Source: Parapedobacter sp042666505 (GTDB taxonomy: Bacteria > Bacteroidota > Bacteroidia > Sphingobacteriales > Sphingobacteriaceae). From it: a stretch of 64,000 bases of DNA. The position numbers and the translations under genes were made by a program. How positions within the stretch are numbered: the first letter of the stretch is position 1; the number at the start of each line of letters is the position of its first letter. The notes under the pieces were generated by a model that was not told where the DNA came from, did not search any database, and saw only the letters and a list, made by a program, of their open reading frames with translations. This document shows positions 1 through 8,442 of this stretch, in pieces. Location: positions 1-64,000 of the forward strand of contig NZ_JBHTDN010000012.1 of NCBI RefSeq assembly GCF_042666505.1. Reading direction: 5' to 3'.

Positions 1-126
1 GGCAATCCGTTTCTCATTGATGTCAACGATGGTCACCGTGATGTGCGGGCATTTCTCGGCGATAACCGACATGGTAGGACCTCCTACATAACCTGCACCG
101 ATGCAGCAGATATTCTTTATTTCCAT
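1..126 (-). CDS. ugd: UDP-glucose 6-dehydrogenase, N-terminal fragment (cut by window edge)
   Basis: Only the first 42 codons lie in the window. They begin MEIKNICCIGAGYVGGPT, the Rossmann GxGxxG nucleotide-binding loop of UDP-glucose dehydrogenase, followed by a beta strand ending in the acidic residue of a VDIN motif that binds the NAD ribose. The ICCIGAGYVGGPT form resembles the animal-like UGDH branch also found in Bacteroidota. The enzyme oxidises UDP-glucose to UDP-glucuronate with NAD+. It is the last gene seen of the exopolysaccharide operon, 47 bases after the Wzi-like gene, so it probably supplies glucuronic acid for that polymer. Family call is strong; the missing part prevents a check of the catalytic cysteine. 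Confidence 0.9.
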   Translation of the reverse strand, partial: MEIKNICCIGAGYVGGPTMSVIAEKCPHITVTIVDINEKRIA

Positions 127-173
127 AATGAGTGGGTTAATATGTCTATTAAAAGTGTGTACTGCATATGAGA

Positions 174-1604
174 TCAATGTGATAACTGATAACCGATTCC
201 TAGCAGACCTCCGACGTTATCGTAAAGGCCGCCCGCATCCACCGCCACACCTGCAGAGAGAAGCAGTCCGGGTACGCGGTTAAACGCAACGGACACTTCG
301 TGCAGCGTGTATACTTGGTTCCGCGGCATGGCCGTAATGGGGTTGCTGGACATATGGGTTCCGAAATTACGGGTATAAGTCAATAGGGTCCTGCCGGTAA
401 TACCGGGTGCATACCGGTGCAGCATGCCGACATGCCCACCAACGATACGGTTGTTGATGAAGTTCATGTTTCCCATTGCCCGGTCGTTATTTGTCGACCA
501 ATCGACCGCGTCGAAAGGCAGGAAATGCGAGCCCCGGTAACGATTTAGAAATAAGGGGGTGCCGATACTTCGGTAATGGTACTCCCAACCACTGGCATAC
601 AATCCATTGTTATAATAACTCTGGAGCTCGGCATGCTGGAAGCTCTCCATCTGTTTGGTATAGATGAATTCAACCTGCACGCGGTCCAGCCAACGGTGGT
701 TTTTCAGGGTAACGTTGAGTCCGCCTACGCGGTCAATGTTGCGGATATCGAAACCCATTCCGCTTTCAAAAGGTACCTGGAAATGCATGTGCCAAAGTGC
801 CCCGTCTGTTTCGAGGTCGCCACCGAATTCAATCAACCCACGCTGATCGCCCGCTCGGTTAGGAAAGACACCATCGGGATCGTACCCATCGTTGGCTTCC
901 TTAACAAAAAGTACGTCAAAAAAGCCGCCTATGGTGCGATCTAGACGGATATGTCCGCGCTGTCCGCCCCACACACCGAAATGCTGCAACCCGCCGTATA
1001 GTTTGAACGGACCGTTTCCTAGCCTGGCATAAAAGCTCTTTTCATGCAACCAAGCCCGTTTCATGGATTGTTCGTTGCCCATCCAACCGTGGCTGATCGA
1101 CCCTTTCACCTGAAGCCAGCCGTTGGTAAACGGAACGTTGGTGAACTCGGGGAAGGCAAAGCCGATTTTGGGTATCGGCAACGCATTGCCGCTCAGACCC
1201 AGCGATCCGGTGGACAGCAAAGGATCCACTTCTCCCAGTATCTCTTGAAAGCGCCCGCCGCGGAGTTCCAGCGCCCCATACCGTATTTTTACATAACCTT
1301 GCTGGATGTCCGTCCGGTGAAAGTGCTGGTTATTCACCAAGTTAATACCGTAAGCCAGCCGGATGTCGTGTTTGGTAGTGGGAAAGTTGTGCGCATTCCA
1401 TATGCCTGCGTAAGCGGCGACGTCCAAGCCCTCTTCACTGAGCATGCCGAAACGGTTGGCGGTTATCCATAGCGGTTGGAAATCTTTCGATGCAAAGGAC
1501 GTCGTGGCGCCCACCCGCATACGAAGTGAATCTGCCCACCGTTGAGCAAAAATAGGGGCCGTCCATCCAAGAAGGATGACGGCTAATAAGCTAAGTGTTT
1601 TCAT
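174..1604 (-). CDS. wzi: Capsule assembly protein of the Wzi family
   Basis: A 476-residue protein with a signal peptide (MKTLSLLAVILLGW, cleavage near AQR around residue 21). The rest is rich in alternating aromatic and polar residues, as in an outer-membrane beta barrel, and ends near GIGYQLSH. Features such as WITANRFG near the N terminus and the repeated glycine-rich strands are those of Wzi, the outer-membrane lectin that anchors capsule to the cell surface. The ATG at 1604 is preferred over a TTG two codons upstream; either way the gene overlaps the end of the WcaI-like gene by 14 or more bases, indicating tight coupling. It implies a cell-attached polymer rather than only released slime. 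Confidence 0.82.
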   Translation of the reverse strand: MKTLSLLAVILLGWTAPIFAQRWADSLRMRVGATTSFASKDFQPLWITANRFGMLSEEGLDVAAYAGIWNAHNFPTTKHDIRLAYGINLVNNQHFHRTDIQQGYVKIRYGALELRGGRFQEILGEVDPLLSTGSLGLSGNALPIPKIGFAFPEFTNVPFTNGWLQVKGSISHGWMGNEQSMKRAWLHEKSFYARLGNGPFKLYGGLQHFGVWGGQRGHIRLDRTIGGFFDVLFVKEANDGYDPDGVFPNRAGDQRGLIEFGGDLETDGALWHMHFQVPFESGMGFDIRNIDRVGGLNVTLKNHRWLDRVQVEFIYTKQMESFQHAELQSYYNNGLYASGWEYHYRSIGTPLFLNRYRGSHFLPFDAVDWSTNNDRAMGNMNFINNRIVGGHVGMLHRYAPGITGRTLLTYTRNFGTHMSSNPITAMPRNQVYTLHEVSVAFNRVPGLLLSAGVAVDAGGLYDNVGGLLGIGYQLSH

Positions 1605-2832
1605 AAGCAATCAATTTTTGAAGGCACCGTTCAAATTCGAGCAGGACCTCTTCTTTTCCTAAAAACTGTTCTGCATAGCGACGGGCATTTTCCCGGAAAG
1701 GGGTCAGGTTGGTTGTGAGTGCCCGGTGCAAACCATCCACCAAAGCCTCGACTGATTCCGGTTCAATGATCAAGCCCAATCGATGGTCGGCAATGACTTC
1801 ATACAACGAACTTTCCGGAACGGCCGACACGACCGAGCAACCTCCGGCGGCAAGGATACCGGTCAGCTTACTGGGCATAACCAAATCGGAAGCTGATTTT
1901 TTCTGCAATACCAAGTGCACGTCGGCTGTAGCCAGCAACGCCGGCAGTTTCTCGTAGGGCTGCAAAGGGTAAAACCGTACCTGCTGCAAGCCAGCTTGTT
2001 CGGCTAGGTTCTTCAGCCGGTCGCGGGCGCCGCCCGAACCGCAGATGATAAAATGCACATGCTTGCGGTCGCGGAAATGCCCGGCGGCTTCCAAAATGAT
2101 TTCGAGTCCCTGCTTCTCGCCCAGGTTGCCCGAATAGAGGACAACGGTATCCTCATCCGGAATGTTCCATTCCCCGCGCAGCGATTCGGCCTTGGTGAGC
2201 GGCCGGATGGCCTCTACATCCACCCAATTGGGAAACAGGATGTACTTGGCTTCCGGTATCCCCTTTGCTAGGATTTTCTTTTTCATGCCCAGGCTAATGG
2301 ACGAAACGGCGTCACTGCGGCTCAATAGGAACCGTTCTGCACGGAACATTCCGTTCAGTAAGCTGTTGTTGCGGATCATCCCCAGCTCTTTGGCTGCATC
2401 TACCTGAAGGTCCTGGATGTGGGTAACCAGTTTGGCGCTCCGCAGTTTGGCATACAATAGGGCATAGAAGCCGAGGTGGAAGGGCGGTGTTACGTTGATG
2501 ACTACGTCATATTTCTTTTTCAGCAGAAGGACAAACCATTGGGGGAGTACGCCGCCCAGAAAGGACAGCTCGTGCAGGATTCGTTTTTTGGCAGTTACTT
2601 CTTTGGGCACATATAGAGGAACCCGGTGTACGGTTACCCCTGCCAACCGCTCCGTCAGCCATCCTTTCCTCCGGTAGGCCGGATGTATTTCCCATTCGGG
2701 GTAATAAGGCTTTGCCGTCACGACGGTAACCTCGTGCCCCCGATCAGCCAGCCAGCTTCCCATTTCGCCGGTGTATTTTCCGATGCCTGTAAGTTCCGGC
2801 GTGTAATTGATGCCAAAAATCAAAATGCGCAT
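1591..2832 (-). CDS. wcaI: WcaI-like GT4 glycosyltransferase
   Basis: 413 residues, GT-B fold, retaining family GT4. The start MRILIFGINYTPELTGIGKY is the hallmark of WcaI of colanic acid synthesis, which is thought to transfer fucose early in repeat-unit assembly. The C-terminal half has the donor-binding block (LYSGNLGEKQGLE near residue 235 and the E-x7-E-like region around MPSKLTGILAAG near 320). It would act on the cytoplasmic face of the inner membrane on the lipid-linked oligosaccharide. It lies 5 bases after the GT2 gene and overlaps wzi. With gmd and fcl in the same operon, GDP-fucose is a plausible donor, but this is inference. Confidence 0.82.
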   Translation of the reverse strand: MRILIFGINYTPELTGIGKYTGEMGSWLADRGHEVTVVTAKPYYPEWEIHPAYRRKGWLTERLAGVTVHRVPLYVPKEVTAKKRILHELSFLGGVLPQWFVLLLKKKYDVVINVTPPFHLGFYALLYAKLRSAKLVTHIQDLQVDAAKELGMIRNNSLLNGMFRAERFLLSRSDAVSSISLGMKKKILAKGIPEAKYILFPNWVDVEAIRPLTKAESLRGEWNIPDEDTVVLYSGNLGEKQGLEIILEAAGHFRDRKHVHFIICGSGGARDRLKNLAEQAGLQQVRFYPLQPYEKLPALLATADVHLVLQKKSASDLVMPSKLTGILAAGGCSVVSAVPESSLYEVIADHRLGLIIEPESVEALVDGLHRALTTNLTPFRENARRYAEQFLGKEEVLLEFERCLQKLIAYENT

Positions 2833-2837
2833 GAGCC

Positions 2838-3665
2838 TTAGTTTTCTTTCGTCGCCCGTTGCAGTTCACGAGTTTTGAGTACGATAAAATATTCATAGAT
2901 GGATTGGAGGGTGGCATACGTAGTGCCCGCTTTGCCGTCCAAGAAGGCCCTTCGGCCGATTACCATATAGAGCCACTTAATCAAGGGCCTTCCGGGCATC
3001 TTGTAAAATAGCCCTTTTTGGTGATACCGTTTTTCCGTGAAATCCTTACTGAACAATGCCTTTTTCCATGAAAAATCGATTCCCTTATTCAGGTCTTCGA
3101 GTCGCATGGCAGCTTCCATGTCGGCATAGCCCAAATGTCGTTGCAGCCAATAACGGATTCCTTTGCTGAAGGGGTAGTGATCGAGGTAACCGGGCAATCT
3201 CCCTGTCGCCCCGTCGGGTATGGAAACCGGATTAACGAGGCGTTCATAGCGCATTTTTTCCGGGCGGAACAGTCTGAGATAATATGGCGATATTTGCGCA
3301 TGTTTTAACCACCTGCCGTTCCACGCGAAATCGCGACGTTGGATTTCAAACGCTACATAGTTGCTCCGAGTGCCGTCGAAATCCAATAGATGCGTTCGTA
3401 GGCTATCGGATACCCGCTCGTCGGCATCGATGTACAACACCCAAGGGTATTTGAACCGAATGTTCGCCAGTCCCCAGTTTTGGTGCGCAGACCAATTGTC
3501 GAATTTGCGCTGGGTTACGGTTGCTTGATACTGCTTGGCGATTTCCACGGTTCCGTCATCGCTATAGGAATCATACACGTGCACGTCATCGCACCAAGAC
3601 ACGGACGCCAAGCATCCGGGTAAATCCTGTTCTTCGTTTTTAGTAAGTATCAATACGGAAATCAT
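2838..3665 (-). CDS. GT2 glycosyltransferase (WaaE/KdtX-like)
   Basis: 275 residues. The N terminus MISVLILTKNEEQDLPGCL, the following DSYSDDGT and the YIDADERV motif (DxD, near residue 100) define an inverting GT-A family GT2 enzyme. The arrangement, with the later RRDFAWNGRWLKHA stretch, resembles the WaaE/KdtX subgroup that adds beta-linked glucose to lipopolysaccharide core or capsule repeat units. A likely cytoplasmic enzyme of the exopolysaccharide operon, 14 bases downstream of the WcaF-like acetyltransferase. The sugar transferred cannot be read from the sequence. Confidence 0.8.
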   Translation of the reverse strand: MISVLILTKNEEQDLPGCLASVSWCDDVHVYDSYSDDGTVEIAKQYQATVTQRKFDNWSAHQNWGLANIRFKYPWVLYIDADERVSDSLRTHLLDFDGTRSNYVAFEIQRRDFAWNGRWLKHAQISPYYLRLFRPEKMRYERLVNPVSIPDGATGRLPGYLDHYPFSKGIRYWLQRHLGYADMEAAMRLEDLNKGIDFSWKKALFSKDFTEKRYHQKGLFYKMPGRPLIKWLYMVIGRRAFLDGKAGTTYATLQSIYEYFIVLKTRELQRATKEN

Positions 3666-3679
3666 GTTTTCCTTATTTA

Positions 3680-4249
3680 TCAGTTGATATCAGTTGTTTG
3701 CTCATCGTCAATAACCCGGTCCTTTAACGGTTTGCAGGGATGCCCCGCGCAGACCGTCCACGGAGGCATGTCCTTGGTCACTACCGAGCGTGCACCGATT
3801 ACGGCGCCGGCGCCGATCGTGATGCCGGGGTGGATGAAGCAATCTGCAGCTACCCAGGCGCGGTCGCCGATGACAATGGGCTTTGTGTAAAGGGGGTGCC
3901 CGGTTTTCGTATAGTCGTGCGTTCCTGTGCAGACATACGTTCCCTGCGAAATAATGGCCCGGTACCCGACGGTAATTTTGCCCTGCGAATACAGGTCGAC
4001 GCCATTGGCGATTCCGCATTCATCGCCCAGTTCGAGCATCCAGGGGGCCCAGATCCGGACACCGGGGTAGACATGTGCACCCTTCCCCACCCGCGCACCA
4101 AAGCAGCGCAGGATGAACGCGCGGTAGCCATGAAAAGGGCGGGGTGAATACCGGAAAAACAAAACGTACACCACCCCCCAAACGACGCGCATCAAGCGGT
4201 TAGCCACCGAAAAGGAAGCCTCTTTGTATGTATCTATGGGTTTATGCAT
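3680..4249 (-). CDS. wcaF: WcaF-like O-acetyltransferase (left-handed beta helix)
   Basis: 189 residues. After a short hydrophobic N-terminal segment (VVWGVVYVLFF), the protein has hexapeptide repeats typical of a left-handed beta helix (positions about 55-175), with HDY and the loop PIVIGDRAWVAADCFI. This matches WcaF of colanic acid clusters, an acetyl-CoA dependent sugar O-acetyltransferase. It overlaps the upstream GT4 gene by 8 bases. It is expected to acetylate a sugar of the repeat unit; which one is not known. Confidence 0.83.
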   Translation of the reverse strand: MHKPIDTYKEASFSVANRLMRVVWGVVYVLFFRYSPRPFHGYRAFILRCFGARVGKGAHVYPGVRIWAPWMLELGDECGIANGVDLYSQGKITVGYRAIISQGTYVCTGTHDYTKTGHPLYTKPIVIGDRAWVAADCFIHPGITIGAGAVIGARSVVTKDMPPWTVCAGHPCKPLKDRVIDDEQTTDIN

Positions 4250-5372
4250 CGTTACTCAAGGTTTTTTTCAGTCGCTCAGCAGCTGCTTCAACGGTGAAAT
4301 ACGTATCGTAAGCTTTCCTGGCTGCCAGGGCCATCAGTAGCCTCCGGTCTTCCGGCATATCGAGCCAGCTGGTTAACAGGGACGTGATTCCTTCGGCCGT
4401 ATCCGGAGCGACCAGGCCGCCGCCTTCTCGATCGATTTCCCGCCATATGTTCACCTGGTCGCTGATGAGCACGGGCTTGGAACAAGCCAGCGCTTCAACA
4501 ACCGCAATTCCGAAGTTTTCCTGGTGGCTGGGCAGGATGAACGTTTCACAACCGTAAAAGGCTCCCCATTTTTGGTCGCCGGTGAGCATCCCCGTAAATC
4601 GGATATCCGGCTCGCCGGCAGCAAGCTCCGTTACTTTTTTGCCATATGCGGTATCCAATCCCGGACCGGCAATCACCAACGGAGGAAGGGGTTGCGTCCG
4701 ATTTTTCTTAAGCTGGATATAGGCATTCACCAACAGATCGACACCCTTTTTCGGATGAATGCGGCTGATGTACAGCCAATAGCCAGGTGCCCACAACGGG
4801 GCCGGGACGGGAGGGGGAGCGTCGACCCCAAGGCCGACAACGTGTTCGCTTTTCGGGCGGTAGCCCGCGAAAGTGGTGCGGGCAAGCAATTTCTCGGTTT
4901 CGCAGGTAAATAATACGCCGTGGCTTTTATTCACGATTTTTCGTTCGAGGAGGTGCCAGATGAACCTGTTTCTGAGGGCTTTCAGTTTTCTTCCCGATGC
5001 GCGTTGGAAATAGGGGTCGAGCATGCCATGCGGCATGACGAAGATTCGGGTGTCGGGAGCGGACCGGAGATGTTTCACCAAGGCATAGCTTTGGTATTGC
5101 CACAGTCCGTGCAGGACAGCGGCGTCATACCCGTGGAGGTTATCGGCCAGCCAGGCGGCAAGCTTTCGGCTGTAGTTCCAGGATGTAATCCCGTGGCCGA
5201 GCGCGTGGACGGGATAATCGCAGTCGCTCAGCGCCGCGCTGTCTTTCGGATTCAGGCAAACGACTTCGTGGGCAAAGCCTGGAACCGACAATCCGCGGAT
5301 CAGGGTGCGGACCGCCTGGCAGACCCCTCCGGCCCGTGGATCCATATCCGATATGATGTGCAGTATGTTCAT
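4242..5372 (-). CDS. GT4 glycosyltransferase
   Basis: 376 residues, GT-B fold. The N terminus MNILHIISDMDPRAGGVCQ is the acceptor-domain start of GT4 enzymes. A donor domain carries YISRIHPKKGVDLLV (near 205), and the ENFGIAVVEALACSKPVL block (near 305) carries the E-x7-E motif of retaining transferases. The gene overlaps its upstream neighbour by 4 bases and its downstream neighbour by 8, so translation is probably coupled. The HPKKGVD and SHQENFGIAV motifs are frequent in exopolysaccharide mannosyl- or galactosyltransferases, but the substrate is not determined. Confidence 0.82.
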   Translation of the reverse strand: MNILHIISDMDPRAGGVCQAVRTLIRGLSVPGFAHEVVCLNPKDSAALSDCDYPVHALGHGITSWNYSRKLAAWLADNLHGYDAAVLHGLWQYQSYALVKHLRSAPDTRIFVMPHGMLDPYFQRASGRKLKALRNRFIWHLLERKIVNKSHGVLFTCETEKLLARTTFAGYRPKSEHVVGLGVDAPPPVPAPLWAPGYWLYISRIHPKKGVDLLVNAYIQLKKNRTQPLPPLVIAGPGLDTAYGKKVTELAAGEPDIRFTGMLTGDQKWGAFYGCETFILPSHQENFGIAVVEALACSKPVLISDQVNIWREIDREGGGLVAPDTAEGITSLLTSWLDMPEDRRLLMALAARKAYDTYFTVEAAAERLKKTLSNDA

Positions 5373-6325
5373 TCGGTACTCCTGTTCGTTCGCAGCAATT
5401 CACGGTCAATCCGGTCCAGCAACGCAACCGAATGCCGGGACGATACCTTTCTGACAAATAGTTTATCGCTGGTTCGGATGGCTTCAAAATCTTCCGGGCC
5501 GAACCATTTCTGCAGTGACTGATCGATCAGGTGCAGGTTTGCGAAGGCCGAGGTATAGGGCACGTAGGGTTCTTCCCCTCCTTTCTGATTGCTCGTCGCG
5601 TACCGGGAGTTGAAAAATACGGTATGGAAGAATTTCTCGTCGGAAGCCAGCGACAACCTGAAGTACCTGCATGCCTCGTTCTGCCGGTCGGCTTGGGCAA
5701 GTATGTACCGCACCACCTCACTGTTCAGCGCCCACCAAGAGGATCCATGGAAAACATCCATCCGGTTTCCCTGCTCCGTTAGGAGGTGATTGGGTTTCCG
5801 GGCGAACCAGTTGACCGTTACGTTAAGGAATTTCCGGACTATACGCGTCAGGATCGGTGAGTGCAACTGAAAGTTAAAAAACAGGTAGTTGCGTATGCAA
5901 TAATTGTATTTGGCGGTGTTTGCCTGGGTGATGTTCATGCCCCGGATGAAGTTGGTGTCGCGGTGTTCGTCGAAAAAACGGTGAATGTAATCGTTGTTTT
6001 TGATGGGATAGTCGGCGCCGGACAGAAAGACGATTTTTTTATACGTTACCTGCCGGCGATCGCCTGCCGCCATGCATGCCTTCAACAGGTTAAGCGTGGC
6101 CTGTACCTGGGAGAAACCACCCCAGTATACCTTAACACGGTCGCGATCGGTTAAAAAGACCACGTTTGGTTTATTAATTCGCTCCGTAAACGGAGCTATT
6201 GGCTGTTTCCTGTCAATATGGATGAAAAAATCTGCATCGGCATCCAATGCGTTCACCAACCGTTGGAGATGCGGGGGATCGCTGTGGGCGGCGATGAGGA
6301 AAGCAATTTTTTTTCGTTGTTCCAT
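5369..6325 (-). CDS. GT14-type core-2/I-branching-like glycosyltransferase
   Basis: 318 residues. The N terminus (KKIAFLIAAHSDPPHLQRLV, then FFIHIDRK) and the central features (VFLSGADYPIKN, then FHGSSWWALNSEVVRYIL) are those of family GT14, named after animal core-2 beta-1,6-GlcNAc transferases and peptide O-xylosyltransferases. Bacterial members transfer GlcNAc or xylose in surface glycans. There is no transmembrane anchor or signal peptide, so it should be cytosolic. It sits between a pyruvyl transferase and a GT4 gene in the operon, overlapping the latter by 4 bases. This transferase type is absent from enterobacterial colanic acid clusters and probably adds a branch. Confidence 0.85.
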   Translation of the reverse strand: MEQRKKIAFLIAAHSDPPHLQRLVNALDADADFFIHIDRKQPIAPFTERINKPNVVFLTDRDRVKVYWGGFSQVQATLNLLKACMAAGDRRQVTYKKIVFLSGADYPIKNNDYIHRFFDEHRDTNFIRGMNITQANTAKYNYCIRNYLFFNFQLHSPILTRIVRKFLNVTVNWFARKPNHLLTEQGNRMDVFHGSSWWALNSEVVRYILAQADRQNEACRYFRLSLASDEKFFHTVFFNSRYATSNQKGGEEPYVPYTSAFANLHLIDQSLQKWFGPEDFEAIRTSDKLFVRKVSSRHSVALLDRIDRELLRTNRSTE

Positions 6326-6346
6326 TTGCTGGCGGATTGGATGGTG

Positions 6347-7219
6347 TTAATTCGTCTTGAAAATGTCTGCGGGGAACGCTTCGAGCAGGCCTCGCTTTAA
6401 GTGCTCCAGGTCGGGTACCTCGGGTGCGGGCATCGCAAGTCCTTCCTCCACCGTGCGGGCGCTCGGAAACTCGGTTCTTCCCGTGCTGAAGTAATAATCC
6501 CGATATTTGAATAGGTTGCCCTTTTCCACCTCGTTCAGTAGGATCGCCGGGGTTCCATAGGCCTCGGCCAGTATAAGACCGTGGAGCGACGAGCTGATAA
6601 CCAACTTTGCGGAAGCGATCTCATCGATAAAATTTTGCCAGTCGTCCGTGAGCGGCGATAAAACGGGGTACCCCATGCTAGCATATTTGTCGACTGTTTT
6701 CCAGTGCGGGATGACCAGGAAGTCCGTTTTGTCCTTGGCTACTTTGGGTAAATAAAACAGCGGCAGCAGGATGGCGGGGTCTCCATAAACCTCCGGTACG
6801 GTGTAGCCGATTTCGATAAGTTTCTCCCGGGTCAACGGCCCCCGTACGGCCCGCACGTCCAGCTTGAGTCTTTTCTTCGCGAATTGCTGGGCTACGTATT
6901 CGAACAGGAAGCCGCTTCCATAAATCACCGCGTCGGCCGTTAAAAACTGGATCACGGAACCGATAAAGGCGATCCGTACGGTGCCACGTTTTGATTTCAG
7001 CGATCGGATGCCTTTGTGGTCAAGTAGGTAACGGAAGGTGACCTTGGAGAGCAGATCACCGACATTGGGCTTTTTTCCGGGCCCGATGCGTTCATCGAAG
7101 TACATCAAATTGACCTGGAAAGGCCTGACGAGTCGGTGGTATTGGCCGAAAACCGTAAGCTGTCCCGCTAATTTCTTCGTCCATTTGTTCAGTAAGATTC
7201 GCTTCAGCATCCTGTTCAT
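6347..7219 (-). CDS. Polysaccharide pyruvyl transferase family protein (first of two)
   Basis: 290 residues of the PS_pyruv_trans family: NVGDLLSK near residue 51, an AVRGPLTREKLIEIG block near 125 followed by YGDPAILLP, and a C-terminal SSSLHGLILAEAYG block near 215 that is the most conserved region of the family. These enzymes transfer pyruvate from phosphoenolpyruvate to form ketals on sugars (CsaB, WcaK, ExoV). A start at the second ATG, 9 bases in, is possible. A paralogue is encoded at 13275-14231. Some members of the family are glycosyltransferase-like, so the exact reaction is inferred. Confidence 0.82.
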   Translation of the reverse strand: MNRMLKRILLNKWTKKLAGQLTVFGQYHRLVRPFQVNLMYFDERIGPGKKPNVGDLLSKVTFRYLLDHKGIRSLKSKRGTVRIAFIGSVIQFLTADAVIYGSGFLFEYVAQQFAKKRLKLDVRAVRGPLTREKLIEIGYTVPEVYGDPAILLPLFYLPKVAKDKTDFLVIPHWKTVDKYASMGYPVLSPLTDDWQNFIDEIASAKLVISSSLHGLILAEAYGTPAILLNEVEKGNLFKYRDYYFSTGRTEFPSARTVEEGLAMPAPEVPDLEHLKRGLLEAFPADIFKTN

Positions 7220-7248
7220 CCTATTTACGTATATCGATAAGTAATCCG

Positions 7249-8331
7249 TTAAACCGCTTCGATGACCTCGGCAGCCCGGTCAACCATCTGCTCCATCCGT
7301 AGCGTCTTCGCCACCAGTTCCCTGGAGGCATTGCCCAGTGCTGCCCAGGCAGCTTCGGGCGTGTCCCGCACCCGCCGGAGTAAGCCGTCCATATCATCGA
7401 CGATGTAGCCATTGACTCCATCTTGTATGTAGTGGTACTCCACACATTGGAGGGTCTGGTCTGACCGGCGGAATGTCAGGACGGGTTTTCCATAAGCCAT
7501 GGCTTCCACGACCGAAAGACCGATCCACCCGGGTTGGAAATAGATATCGGCAATGTGGAAAAGATGGGATTTGGTCTTTTCATCGTATACTGCCCCGAAA
7601 TCGTATACGTTGTCAAATTCCGAAAAGTCGGGTTTCAGCGCGCCATCGCCGATGATGATGAACCCATAAGTGTTCCCGTCCAGCTTTGCGATAGCTTCCA
7701 GCAGGAGGTCAACCCGGCGAAACGGGTTGTTGAAACGGGCACAGAAAATAAAACACAGGGGCTCAGTAATCCCGAAATGCGCTTTCAGGGTTTCCTTGGA
7801 TGCGGAAATTTCGTTGTTCAGTATGTCGGTAACCCCCGAGATGGTGTTGTTGATCGCCCGGATCGGTTTTCGCGGAAACCGGTCGCCCCACAGAACGGCT
7901 TCAGGCTCGGTATAAATCCAGGCACCGTTGCTGAGTCCAAGCATCAAACGGAGCGGAAGGCTCGGTTTCCGGATTTCCTTCAAGTACCGCTTGATCGAAA
8001 TGCCCTGCCCCCAAAGTATAATCCGTTTCCGGAAGAACACATTCAGCAGCAACAGCAGCCAGGTCGATAGGTGGCCGAAATGCAACATAAGGACAATGGT
8101 ATCGTACCGGGAAGACAGGAAAGGCCGGATGTCATAGGCGATGAAACGCTGTTTCAAAAAAGAAATCGACTTTAGCGGAGTTATGGGAAATGTGCTTAAA
8201 CTGAAGCCCCCTCGGTTTCCCAGATCCGGTTCATAAACGAAGACATCCAGTGGATACCGCTCGCTCAGCTTCCTGTAGAACTCTTCGCGGTAATGGGGAA
8301 CAATGGGATTCAATAAGGCAATGCGTTTCAT
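7249..8331 (-). CDS. GT4-like glycosyltransferase
   Basis: 360 residues. The N terminus MKRIALLNPIVPHYREEFY is typical of GT-B transferases acting on lipid-linked oligosaccharides. The donor domain has LCFIFCARFNNPFRRVDLLL near 210 and a PGWIGLSVVEAMAYGKPVL block near 285, which holds the E-x7-E-type motif. It is part of the exopolysaccharide operon, 29 bases upstream of the pyruvyl transferase start. The substrate is unknown. Confidence 0.78.
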   Translation of the reverse strand: MKRIALLNPIVPHYREEFYRKLSERYPLDVFVYEPDLGNRGGFSLSTFPITPLKSISFLKQRFIAYDIRPFLSSRYDTIVLMLHFGHLSTWLLLLLNVFFRKRIILWGQGISIKRYLKEIRKPSLPLRLMLGLSNGAWIYTEPEAVLWGDRFPRKPIRAINNTISGVTDILNNEISASKETLKAHFGITEPLCFIFCARFNNPFRRVDLLLEAIAKLDGNTYGFIIIGDGALKPDFSEFDNVYDFGAVYDEKTKSHLFHIADIYFQPGWIGLSVVEAMAYGKPVLTFRRSDQTLQCVEYHYIQDGVNGYIVDDMDGLLRRVRDTPEAAWAALGNASRELVAKTLRMEQMVDRAAEVIEAV

Positions 8332-8442
8332 TAGAAAATATTGTTTATTAAAGGTAATGGATCTGCATTTCCATAGCGTTTTTACTTTCAGCGGTGATGG
8401 AGCTTGCGTTCGCCGGTGGCTCCCGCAGGTTTCATCAGCAAG

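Noticed and set aside
1044..1472. Plus-strand open frame of 142 codons inside the Wzi gene
   Set aside because: It is a shadow of a clearly recognisable minus-strand gene and has no domain or signal of its own; the same applies to many other antisense frames.
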